Assembly (NCBI GenBank): GCA_028287415.1
Contig: JAQBPS010000745.1
Location: forward strand, 1-7,994
Length of the DNA stretch: 7,994 nt
Direction: 5' to 3'
DNA from: Bacillota bacterium
GTDB taxonomy: Bacteria; Bacillota; Sulfobacillia; Symbiobacteriales; Symbiobacteriaceae
The notes under the pieces are model-generated. The model was not told where the DNA came from and ran no database searches. It was given only the letters and a program-made list of their open reading frames with translations. This document shows, piece after piece, positions 1 to 4,934 of the stretch (positions within the stretch are counted from its first letter, which is position 1; the number at the start of each line of letters is the position of its first letter). The position numbers and the translations under genes were made by a program.

Positions 1-631
1 CGGTGGCAGCCGCCGAGTCGCCGAGCCGGTACAGGACCGAACCGAGATAAAGAAAGGCACTGACTCGGAGTTCCTGTAAACTCTTGCCCTCCGCAAAGCG
101 GAGGGTTTTTTCGTACAGGCGCCGGGCCAGCGGAAACTCTTCGACCGCGTATGCACAGTTGGCCCATTCATAGTAGGCGCGGGCCATCCAGGTGCGGCTG
201 CCCAGGACTTTGAAGCCGTCCGCTGCGGTCTCAAAGGCGTCCATGGCCGCGAGGTCTTCACCGCCCCGTCGCAGGCAACGTCCGCGGAGCAATTGGGCTT
301 CCGATTCGATGTCCAGCCGTTCGGTTCGTTGGCTCATGCGAATGGCTTCCCTGGTTTGCGTGAGCGCCATCTCGTTTTCACCCTGGTCCAGCGACTGCCT
401 GGCACTCTTGATGAGGGACTCGGCCGACTGGATCGCGGTGTCCTCGCCCTCGAGGAAGTAGTCGATCGGTTTTCCCAGCCGCTCGGCAATTAATTGTAAC
501 GAAACCAATGAAGGCTTACAGCGATCGTGCTCCACCAGGCTGATGAAAGCCCGTGTGAATTCTTTTCCCGCCACTTGCTGCTGGGACAGACCGAGCTGCT
601 CGCGCAGCCGCTTGATCTTGCCGCCTAGCAT
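1..631 (-). CDS. XRE-family HTH regulator with TPR-like repeats (partial, C-terminus beyond left edge)
   Basis: This is a probable cytoplasmic transcription regulator; 210 residues are visible and the frame is open to the left edge. It starts MLGGKIKRLREQLGLSQQQ at the ATG complementary to 629-631, with a perfect AAGGAGG at 639-645 and a 7-nt spacer. Residues about 5-62 form a canonical Cro/XRE helix-turn-helix (LSQQQVAGKEFTRAFISLVE, then KPSLVSLQLIAERLGKPIDYFLEG). From about residue 65 the sequence is helical with TPR character, for example ARAYYEWANCAYAVEEFPLARRLYE and SAFLYLGSVLYRLGD. XRE plus TPR is the architecture of RRNPP regulators (Rgg, PlcR, NprR, PrgX), which bind re-imported peptides. 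It is divergent from a secreted-peptide gene and the azole-peptide operon, so it is the natural candidate regulator of both. The DNA-binding domain is certain by pattern; peptide sensing is inference. Many XRE-TPR proteins of sporulating Bacillota have no known ligand. Confidence 0.9.
   Translation of the reverse strand, partial: MLGGKIKRLREQLGLSQQQVAGKEFTRAFISLVEHDRCKPSLVSLQLIAERLGKPIDYFLEGEDTAIQSAESLIKSARQSLDQGENEMALTQTREAIRMSQRTERLDIESEAQLLRGRCLRRGGEDLAAMDAFETAADGFKVLGSRTWMARAYYEWANCAYAVEEFPLARRLYEKTLRFAEGKSLQELRVSAFLYLGSVLYRLGDSAAAT
86..111 (+). terminator. Intrinsic-terminator-like hairpin antisense within the regulator gene
   Basis: On the plus strand CCCTCCGC (87-94), loop AAA and GCGGAGGG (98-105) form a perfect 8-bp stem followed at once by six T (106-111). 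This has the textbook form of a Rho-independent terminator for rightward transcripts. It lies inside the leftward regulator gene, where the same bases encode part of a TPR helix (KTLRFAEGK). It could stop antisense or read-through transcription entering from the left before it reaches the regulator's HTH region and the divergent promoter, or it may be a coincidence of codon choice. Its form is clear; its function is untested. Confidence 0.45.
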
Positions 632-694
632 GCCTAAACCTCCTTAGCCTTGTCGCTCGCCCTTTACTTTGGTCACGAAAGCCCGACTTACGCT

Positions 695-724
695 TTGTTT
701 TTGTCCACTTAACATGAGTATAGA
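695..724 (+). promoter_or_regulatory. Weak candidate promoter for the rightward operon
   Basis: TTGTTT (695-700) and TATAGA (719-724) are separated by 18 bp and would start transcription near 731, about 40 nt before the secreted-peptide gene. The match is poor. It overlaps the -10 box of the leftward promoter, so the two could exclude each other. No better rightward promoter was seen between 646 and 772; a weak site would fit a promoter that needs an activator. Confidence 0.25.
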
Positions 725-744
725 TGAAAATCAACTTGAGTCAA
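717..744 (-). promoter_or_regulatory. Sigma-A-like promoter for the XRE regulator
   Basis: Read leftward, TTGACT (744-739) and TATACT (722-717) each match 5 of 6 bases of the TTGACA/TATAAT consensus, with a 16-bp spacer. Transcription would start near 709-710, giving a leader of roughly 78 nt before the regulator's ATG. The -35 box lies inside the palindrome at 735-745, suggesting that the promoter is itself regulated. Confidence 0.55.
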
Positions 745-750
745 GAGTCA
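735..750. promoter_or_regulatory. Candidate operator: palindrome CTTGA-G-TCAAG plus GAGTCA direct repeat
   Basis: CTTGA (735-739), a central G (740) and TCAAG (741-745) make a perfect 5-1-5 palindrome that covers the -35 box of the regulator promoter. GAGTCA also occurs twice, at 738-743 and 745-750, in direct orientation. This is a plausible binding site for the dimeric XRE regulator encoded alongside. It is short enough that chance cannot be excluded. Confidence 0.4.
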
Positions 751-758
751 GAACATAT

Positions 759-765
759 AGGAGGT
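759..765 (+). promoter_or_regulatory. Strong Shine-Dalgarno that fixes the TTG start of the secreted peptide
   Basis: AGGAGGT at 759-765 is a near-perfect anti-16S match, 7 nt from a TTG at 773. An in-frame TAG at 758-760 closes the frame just upstream, so TTG 773 is the first possible start of the small signal-peptide gene. Confidence 0.8.
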
Positions 766-772
766 TACCGCT

Positions 773-910
773 TTGAAGCGTTTTTCTCTGGCACTGCTGA
801 TCGCCGTGGTTGCCGTGACATCGATCGTAACTGTTGCCTCAGCTGACGTGGTCATTCCCGTGCCTACGCCGACCGTGGCACCCGTACCTGGTGGACCTGG
901 TGGCAATTAA
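773..910 (+). CDS. Small secreted peptide, 45 aa, candidate signalling pro-peptide
   Basis: The product starts with an uncommon TTG and has a classic Sec signal peptide: a basic n-region (MKRF), a hydrophobic stretch over residues 5-23, and an A-S-A cleavage signal at residues 22-24. The predicted mature part is 21 residues beginning DVVIPVPTPT and ending VPGGPGGN; it is rich in Pro, Val and Gly, has no Cys and carries almost no charge. There is no lipobox. The gene is divergent from an XRE-TPR regulator and first in the rightward operon, an arrangement like Rgg/SHP pairs. In RRNPP systems a short exported pro-peptide is trimmed and re-imported to bind the TPR domain; that role is inferred here from architecture only. 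Alternatives are an antimicrobial or cell-surface peptide. I recognise no named family. The coding call rests on the ribosome binding site plus the signal peptide and is strong. Confidence 0.75.
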   Translation: MKRFSLALLIAVVAVTSIVTVASADVVIPVPTPTVAPVPGGPGGN

Positions 911-1436
911 CAGCGCCACTGTCGTGCTGAACCGGGCGTTTCTATCCGCTGCCCTGGTAGAAGCGGCACGCACACGCTTGGCGGACCGGATCGACATGTT
1001 GGTGGTCCATACGGTTTATGACGAGGGGCAGGTGCACCTCCGCTGGCTGGAGGCCCTCACTCCTGACGAAGCGGTGCGGCTCTTCAAGGTAGCACTGACC
1101 GATGCGGCGGTAGATGCCGTGGCGCAGTCGAATCAACCGGTGCCGCCGGTTGGCACCGGCGGGGTCAACCTGACAATCAAGGCTCGGGAGTCCCATGTGG
1201 TCCTGGCGCTGGATCCCGCGGTTCACCCGTGGGAGTGCATACTGCGGGCGCTGGCGGGGATCCGATCACTGGCACAGGCCTGCTACTTCGACACCTGGGT
1301 GCCGGTCGACCGTCATGTGCTTGTGGTCGAAACGGACGAAGAGCAGCTCGTTGAGGTGATCCATCAGTTCCTCAGACGACTCCTGCATGCGGATGCACCG
1401 CTCCCGGTTTCACAGTCGAATGTAAGCGTGCGTTGA
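900..1436 (+). CDS. Hypothetical protein, 178 aa, TOMM-operon member of unknown function
   Basis: I do not recognise a family. The chosen start is GTG 900, which overlaps the end of the secreted-peptide gene by 11 nt (stop at 908-910). GGTGGA at 890-895 is a weak ribosome binding site, so translation is probably coupled to the upstream gene. Other in-frame starts are GTG 891 and ATG 996. The protein has no signal peptide or membrane segment and appears to be a soluble mixed alpha/beta protein, with strands such as MLVVHTVYD, VNLTIKA, HVVLAL and HVLVVET alternating with helices such as TPDEAVRLFKVALTDAAVDAV and EEQLVEVIHQFLRRLLHA. A Pro/Gly-rich link (QPVPPVGTGG) divides it in the middle. The next gene starts 14 nt downstream, consistent with a shared operon and a role in the same pathway, possibly as a partner protein. 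Confidence 0.75.
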   Translation: MAINSATVVLNRAFLSAALVEAARTRLADRIDMLVVHTVYDEGQVHLRWLEALTPDEAVRLFKVALTDAAVDAVAQSNQPVPPVGTGGVNLTIKARESHVVLALDPAVHPWECILRALAGIRSLAQACYFDTWVPVDRHVLVVETDEEQLVEVIHQFLRRLLHADAPLPVSQSNVSVR

Positions 1437-1450
1437 TCGGGGGAAGGGAA

Positions 1451-2380
1451 ATGGCTGTCACCATCACGGTATCGGATTGGACGGACCGCTTTCTGACGTT
1501 CTATGCGCAGGCAGTTGCCGAATCCGACCCGGATCGTCGCTGGCTGCTGTGGATGGAGCACTACCGTTTCCTGCCCTTCGGTGACACTGCGGAGGCGGAG
1601 AGCGATGCCCGTAAGCTCTTTGAGGTAGCGTGGTGTCAGTACCCCCGGGTGCTCGGCCGCATCCGGAGGCGCGGGGGCGTTACGCAACGGCAGTACACCA
1701 GGGCGATCCAGGCGGTGGCGAGGGAACTCGGCATCGAGCACGCCGACGTGCGTCTGCAGTTGGGGGTCGGTTTTCTTAACCGGATGCACTACGCTGCGGC
1801 GATCAACGATCAGATCTACATGTTCTACCCAGTGGATTACGACTATGAGGATCCGGAACTGATCTTCGGCAACCTTGCCAGTCTGGCGTTTCACCACCAA
1901 AAGGCCGGGGTCCAGTCCTCCGTGGAGGCTTACGATCTGGCTGAACAGGCGATGGTGCAGGGGGTCGCGGTTCATACGGTCCAGCGGGCGTGTCCCGGTC
2001 GGAGCCTGTCGGCGTACCTGCAGGCGAACGACAGCTGGGTCCTCCAGTGTGCGGCACAAACTGTACCGGTCTTGCGGGACTTTGTGGACGCGCTGGACCT
2101 GCCCCCCCAGAAAGGGCTGCTGCGTGGCTTCTTCTGGGAGAGCGACTACCTGGAGCCCGAACGAAGCGGCCACTGGGTCTCGCACCTCCTGGCCGGCAAG
2201 CTCCTCAGCACCCGCACCCTGGCGGAGCTCAGTTCGATCAGGCCGGAGGAGTGGGGCGGCCTTGTGCGGCGCACCTGCCTGGACCTGATCCGGGAGCTCG
2301 GCGGCATCCATACCGGGGAGCCGGTGGTCTGGGCAGAGGCGCATCAGCATGGGCGACCTGTTCCGTCTGTAACCAGTTAA
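1451..2380 (+). CDS. Possible degenerate DUF2268-like Zn-protease homologue, 309 aa
   Basis: The start chosen is ATG 1451, after GGGGGAAGGG (1439-1448); a TTG six codons upstream is less likely. The protein is soluble, with no signal peptide. Residues about 139-190 resemble, from memory, the core of predicted Zn-metalloproteases such as DUF2268, in which HExxH is followed by a helix with an EGLA-type glutamate and then a PG...YL segment. The cognate positions here appear to be L145-A-F-H-H149 and VQGVA (Q170), followed by CPGRSLSAYL. The first His, the catalytic Glu and the third Zn ligand would then be missing, with only H149 kept. A later helix SGHWVSHLLAGKLL (239-252) also fits that fold. 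If the reading is right, this is a pseudo-protease that could bind rather than cut the precursor peptide. The family assignment is tentative; the coding call is firm. Confidence 0.8.
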   Translation: MAVTITVSDWTDRFLTFYAQAVAESDPDRRWLLWMEHYRFLPFGDTAEAESDARKLFEVAWCQYPRVLGRIRRRGGVTQRQYTRAIQAVARELGIEHADVRLQLGVGFLNRMHYAAAINDQIYMFYPVDYDYEDPELIFGNLASLAFHHQKAGVQSSVEAYDLAEQAMVQGVAVHTVQRACPGRSLSAYLQANDSWVLQCAAQTVPVLRDFVDALDLPPQKGLLRGFFWESDYLEPERSGHWVSHLLAGKLLSTRTLAELSSIRPEEWGGLVRRTCLDLIRELGGIHTGEPVVWAEAHQHGRPVPSVTS

Positions 2381-2399
2381 ACACGGGGCGTGAGGGCTA

Positions 2400-4181
2400 A
2401 TGCGACCGAAACTGCGCACTCATGTATACCGCAGTGCGAGCAAGAACGGGGTCTACGTCCGGGGGATCACCGGGGCGATCCAGCTCCGGGGGGAGAACCT
2501 CGAGCCCCTGGTTGAGGATCTGGCCGCCCGCCTGGATGGCACCAGGTCCTGGCGCCAGCTTACCAGGGACCTTTCCCCGGCGTACCGCAAGGTGTACCGG
2601 CATCTGCTCGATGCGTTCATGGAGCAGGGCTTCGTGACCGATCTGGACCGGGACAAGCCACACACGCTCAGCTCGTCGGAGCAGGCGGAGTATCAGGACG
2701 TGATCCAGTACCTCGGGGAGTGGGCCGATTCGGCCGAGCACCGGTTTGAGGTGTTTCGCCGGGCGCCAGTTCTGGTAGTCGGCAGCGGCCTCACCCTTAC
2801 CGCAGCCTTGCGGGCGCTCATTCAGTCCGGCGCTAGCCATGTCGATTACGCCGGCCTGGCGGAGCCTTCTGATGCAGACCTGCGCGGCCACCTGCTGGCC
2901 CCCCACAGGCAGCGCTCCACCGCTTTGCGGGAGCTTGCGGCGGCAGTGATCACACCGGCGGCCATCGCCGGGATGTATGGGGCTGTGCTGTATGCGGGAG
3001 CGCTCGATGACCCCCGCCTGGAGTCAATCGCCGTCGCCTGTGGGGACGCCGGTGTCCCGCTGCTGGCGGGCGGCATGACGGCGAGCGGTGCGCTGCTCCT
3101 CCCGCTGATCCGCCCCGACGGGCCGGTCTGCTGGGCATGTGTGCGCCGGGCCCTGGAGCTTCATGCCGTGGCGCTTGCGGCACCGCCGGAGGATTGGCCG
3201 ACCCTGGAGGTCCTTGCGGGGTGCAAGCTGGTTCATGAATGGCTGATATTCACGACGGGCGCAGGCCAGGCGGATGTTGCCGCTCACCTGGTCCGGATTG
3301 ATCAGGAGAGCCTCGGCGAGTCGCTGCACCGTGCCCTGCCGCTGCCGGGGTGCCCGGTGTGTGCCGGTGGGCACGAGCATTTCGCAGCATTCACCTGGGC
3401 GGACTGTGTCGATCCGCTCACCGGGTATCTGAGTCAGCTTGACCCGCTCGGCGACGAGCAACTGCCGCTGGCCAGGTGCACAGCGGTCCTGCCGGCCGGC
3501 GCCCGGATCGTCCAGGCAGCCATGGGGCTTGAAGAGGCCCGGGAGCGTGCCCTGTTCACCGGCCTGGAGGCGTTCCTTTCCAGCCAGCTTGATCAGCGGG
3601 AGAGTGCGGCATTCGCCCTGGGTCGCACCATGGCGGAGTGGGGGGGCAGGGGCGCCCTGCGCTGGCTTGAGTCCCAGGCGGCCGGGCAGCTCGGAAACGA
3701 GCGCTGGCGCCGGCTGACGCTCGGGCCGGGCGCCGACACCGAAGACCACCGCCATCTGAAGGCGCTCCGGCTCTGGTACAACCTGCGGACTGAACTGGTC
3801 GGCCTGGAGACCGCGGCGGGTGTCCTGGTAGCGGTGATCACTGACAGCCGACTGCTGGCGTTGCGGGCCGGTATCAGCTGGGCGCATGCAGCACACGAAA
3901 CACTGCTTGCAGCGCTGCACGCGGCGCAAGGCGGCTGGCACGGCGATGAATGGCCGGCGGCAGCGCCTGCCGACAGCGATCCGGTCACTGTCGATGAGCC
4001 CGGCGGCGGCGTTCCTGACTGGGAAGCATGGTGGCACGAACACGGGCACGCCTTTGCGGCCATGCCTGTGCAGTTGCCGGCCCCACTGATGAGCACTTCC
4101 TGCGGCGGCTGGGTAACGGGCAACCCCGGGAACCAGTTGCTGCATGACAACAAGTTGCAGGCACCTGCTTTGGTCCGCTGA
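2400..4181 (+). CDS. TOMM F protein: ThiF-like azole-peptide maturation protein with leader-binding domain, 593 aa
   Basis: This belongs to the family annotated as putative thiazole-containing bacteriocin maturation protein (ocin_ThiF-like). Residues 1-82 form a PqqD-like RiPP recognition element (GVYVRG, LEPLVEDLAARLDG, VYRHLLDAFMEQGFVTDL) that in characterised clusters binds the precursor leader and delivers it to the cyclodehydratase. The stretch DKPHTLS...YLGEWADSAEHRFEVFRRAPVLVVGSG matches the family as I recall it. A Rossmann-like ThiF segment follows (VVGSGLTLTAAL, about 125-137). Two Cys pairs, C244/C247 (CWAC) and C318/C321 (CPVC), should bind structural Zn. The C-terminal half from about 335 looks YcaO-like but lacks the ATP-binding glutamates. 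The extreme C-terminus is low-complexity (WEAWWHEHGH, STSCGGW). ATG 2400 follows GAGGG at a short 3-nt spacing. The previous gene ends 19 nt upstream, so the two are very likely co-transcribed. Confidence 0.87.
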   Translation: MRPKLRTHVYRSASKNGVYVRGITGAIQLRGENLEPLVEDLAARLDGTRSWRQLTRDLSPAYRKVYRHLLDAFMEQGFVTDLDRDKPHTLSSSEQAEYQDVIQYLGEWADSAEHRFEVFRRAPVLVVGSGLTLTAALRALIQSGASHVDYAGLAEPSDADLRGHLLAPHRQRSTALRELAAAVITPAAIAGMYGAVLYAGALDDPRLESIAVACGDAGVPLLAGGMTASGALLLPLIRPDGPVCWACVRRALELHAVALAAPPEDWPTLEVLAGCKLVHEWLIFTTGAGQADVAAHLVRIDQESLGESLHRALPLPGCPVCAGGHEHFAAFTWADCVDPLTGYLSQLDPLGDEQLPLARCTAVLPAGARIVQAAMGLEEARERALFTGLEAFLSSQLDQRESAAFALGRTMAEWGGRGALRWLESQAAGQLGNERWRRLTLGPGADTEDHRHLKALRLWYNLRTELVGLETAAGVLVAVITDSRLLALRAGISWAHAAHETLLAALHAAQGGWHGDEWPAAAPADSDPVTVDEPGGGVPDWEAWWHEHGHAFAAMPVQLPAPLMSTSCGGWVTGNPGNQLLHDNKLQAPALVR

Positions 4182-4211
4182 TACCGCTGCTCAGGAAAGG
4201 AGGGGATCGCG

Positions 4212-4409
4212 ATGAGTCATAAGTCGACCAGAGAGTTTCGCAGGCTGTCGACCCTTGAACCACCCGCCATGCAAAAGCACCTCGTGACAGGAGAGGGCGA
4301 GTGGCCGGAGGGGACGGTTCCGGTGGACTTCCCCGGGTACGTTCCTTGTCTGCCATCGATCCGGAGGCTGCCGGGTGCGGGCCTGTTCGTCCGACACCCG
4401 GGACGATGA
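4212..4409 (+). CDS. Small hypothetical protein, 65 aa, between F protein and precursors
   Basis: This is probably a real gene because AAGGAGG at 4197-4203 sits 8 nt from ATG 4212 and has no other evident use, and the preceding gene ends 30 nt upstream. The product begins MSHKSTREFRRLSTLEPPAM and has one Cys, many Pro/Gly/Arg, and neither a signal peptide nor a membrane segment. I recognise no family. It shares no leader block with the two azole precursors and has few Ser/Thr in its C-terminal half, so it is not obviously a third substrate. Possible roles are an accessory or immunity protein, or a diverged precursor with a PGYVPCLPSIRRLPGAGLF tail. Function unknown. Confidence 0.6.
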   Translation: MSHKSTREFRRLSTLEPPAMQKHLVTGEGEWPEGTVPVDFPGYVPCLPSIRRLPGAGLFVRHPGR

Positions 4410-4445
4410 TCAGGGATCTGCTGCTCGAAGACTGTCGAATTAAGT

Positions 4446-4463
4446 TTCCCCGAAAACGGGGAA
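4446..4463 (+). other. RNA hairpin upstream of the first precursor gene
   Basis: TTCCCCG (4446-4452), loop AAAA and CGGGGAA (4457-4463) make a perfect 7-bp stem 37 nt before the first precursor ATG. No T-run follows directly; six to seven T occur only at about 4479-4485. It is therefore a poor terminator and more like a 5' stabilising or processing structure on the precursor transcript. The rest of 4410-4485 shows no gene, and no convincing promoter was seen. Confidence 0.45.
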
Positions 4464-4485
4464 TAGACCCATATCACACTTTTTT

Positions 4486-4816
4486 GGGAGGGCTCTTCAA
4501 ATGGCGAAGCGCAAGACGGCCAAGCAGATCCAGGAAGTTCAGCTGCCGCAGGTTGACGTGCTGAAGACCAACACGACCAAGGGCATGCCGGAAGCAGGTG
4601 CCTCCGTCGGCTACAACTCCTGCTCCATGGTCAAGGCGCTCTAGTCAACTCTGTGTCCGGGAATCGGCCACGTTGAGGAGGGCTTTTCACATGGCGAAGC
4701 GCAAGGCGACCAAGCAGATCCAGGAGGTCCAGTTGCCGCAGGTTGAAGTGTTGAAGAGCAACGCGACCAAGGGGCTGCCTGAAGCCGGCGCCTCCCTGGG
4801 GTACAGCTCCTGCTCG
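4486..4816 (+). repeat. Tandem duplication of the precursor gene including its ribosome binding site
   Basis: Two units, 4486-4626 and 4676-4816, are clearly homologous. Each starts with a GGAGGG ribosome binding site, a short CTCTTCAA or CTTTTCAC spacer and ATGGCGAAGCGCAAG, and each ends at the Ser-Cys-Ser codons. After that point the genes diverge in sequence and length. Across the first 42 codons 34 residues are identical. The pattern suggests duplication followed by selection on leader and core. Confidence 0.85.
4501..4644 (+). CDS. TOMM precursor peptide 1, 47 aa
   Basis: This is the probable substrate of the cluster's cyclodehydratase and dehydrogenase. GGGAGGG at 4486-4492 lies 8 nt before ATG. 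The peptide begins with a basic MAKRKTAK, then a conserved block QIQEVQLPQVDVLK, the likely leader element bound by the F protein, then NTTKGMPEAGA. The C-terminal segment SVGYNSCSMVKAL carries the residues that can become azolines: Ser35, Ser40, Cys41 and Ser42. The N-S-C-S run with a single Cys is the most likely ring site. There is no double-Gly or Sec signal, so the cleavage site is unknown; A-G-A just before Ser35 is one possibility. Evidence for the role is its place beside the F, YcaO and SagB genes, its size, and the paired paralogue 46 nt downstream. It is too short for many gene finders. Confidence 0.85.
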   Translation: MAKRKTAKQIQEVQLPQVDVLKTNTTKGMPEAGASVGYNSCSMVKAL

Positions 4817-4843
4817 AGGACCGCTGCCGACGAGCTCCAGTAG
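4691..4843 (+). CDS. TOMM precursor peptide 2, 50 aa
   Basis: This is a paralogue of the peptide just upstream. GAGGAGGG at 4675-4682 lies 8 nt before ATG 4691; the open frame extends further upstream, but this start is fixed by homology and the ribosome binding site. The leader block QIQEVQLPQVEVLK is conserved with only D-to-E changed. The core region is SLGYSSCS (Ser35, Ser39, Ser40, Cys41, Ser42) followed by a different and longer acidic tail, RTAADELQ. Peptide 1 has Asn at position 39, so this peptide has one extra cyclisable Ser. Thr44 in the tail is another possible site. Two different products, or a two-component product, are possible. Which residues are modified cannot be read from sequence. 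Confidence 0.86.
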   Translation: MAKRKATKQIQEVQLPQVEVLKSNATKGLPEAGASLGYSSCSRTAADELQ

Positions 4844-4850
4844 TAAGCCG

Positions 4851-4912
4851 TTCCTTGCCGGCAGGGAAGCGGGCGGGCCTTTGGGGCCGCCCGCTCCCCG
4901 GAGGCGGGGAGC
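4851..4912 (+). other. Three consecutive GC-rich RNA hairpins between precursor 2 and the YcaO gene
   Basis: The 91-nt gap is nearly filled by structure. Hairpin A is TTCCTTG (4851-4857), loop CCGG, CAGGGAA (4862-4868), with one G-U pair. Hairpin B is GCGGGCGG (4869-4876) paired with CCGCCCGC (4887-4894). Hairpin C is GCTCCCCG (4893-4900), loop GAGG, CGGGGAGC (4905-4912). B and C share two bases. None has a T-run, so full termination is not expected. They probably protect the 3' end of the precursor message or reduce read-through, keeping precursor levels above enzyme levels. The YcaO ribosome binding site AGGAGGG (4922-4928) follows. Confidence 0.55.
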
Positions 4913-4934
4913 TACGTGGCCAGGAGGGAGACAC

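Noticed and set aside
516..734. 72-codon minus-strand frame starting in the intergenic promoter region
   Set aside because: It overlaps the regulator's own HTH coding region in another frame, and its start sits at or upstream of the predicted regulator promoter.
754..761. CATATA/TATAGG as a -10 box for the secreted peptide
   Set aside because: It overlaps the peptide's own ribosome binding site, so transcripts would lack it, and the nearest TTG-type -35 is only 12-14 bp away.
834..899. Longer N-terminus for the 178-aa protein, starting at TTG 834
   Set aside because: It would overlap most of the secreted-peptide gene and has no ribosome binding site; GTG 900 with translational coupling is simpler, though not proven.
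1364..2419. 351-codon minus-strand frame
   Set aside because: It runs across the plus-strand gene boundary at 1436-1451 and has low-complexity Arg/Pro-rich content with no plausible start signal.
3024..4145. 373-codon minus-strand frame opposite the F protein
   Set aside because: It is a compositional shadow: the plus strand encodes a recognised family with Zn Cys pairs over the same bases.
4212..4409. The 65-aa protein as a third azole precursor
   Set aside because: It lacks the QIQEVQLPQV leader block and the Ser/Cys cluster, so the claim cannot be supported from sequence.
4598..4690. Upstream extension of precursor 2 to an ATG-like start at 4598
   Set aside because: It lies inside precursor 1 in another frame; homology and GAGGAGGG at 4675-4682 fix ATG 4691.
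4881..4934. TTG start at 4881 for the YcaO fusion, adding 18 residues
   Set aside because: This stretch is the hairpin array and the ribosome binding site; AGGAGGG at 4922-4928 points to ATG 4935, where a normal Rossmann-type N-terminus begins.
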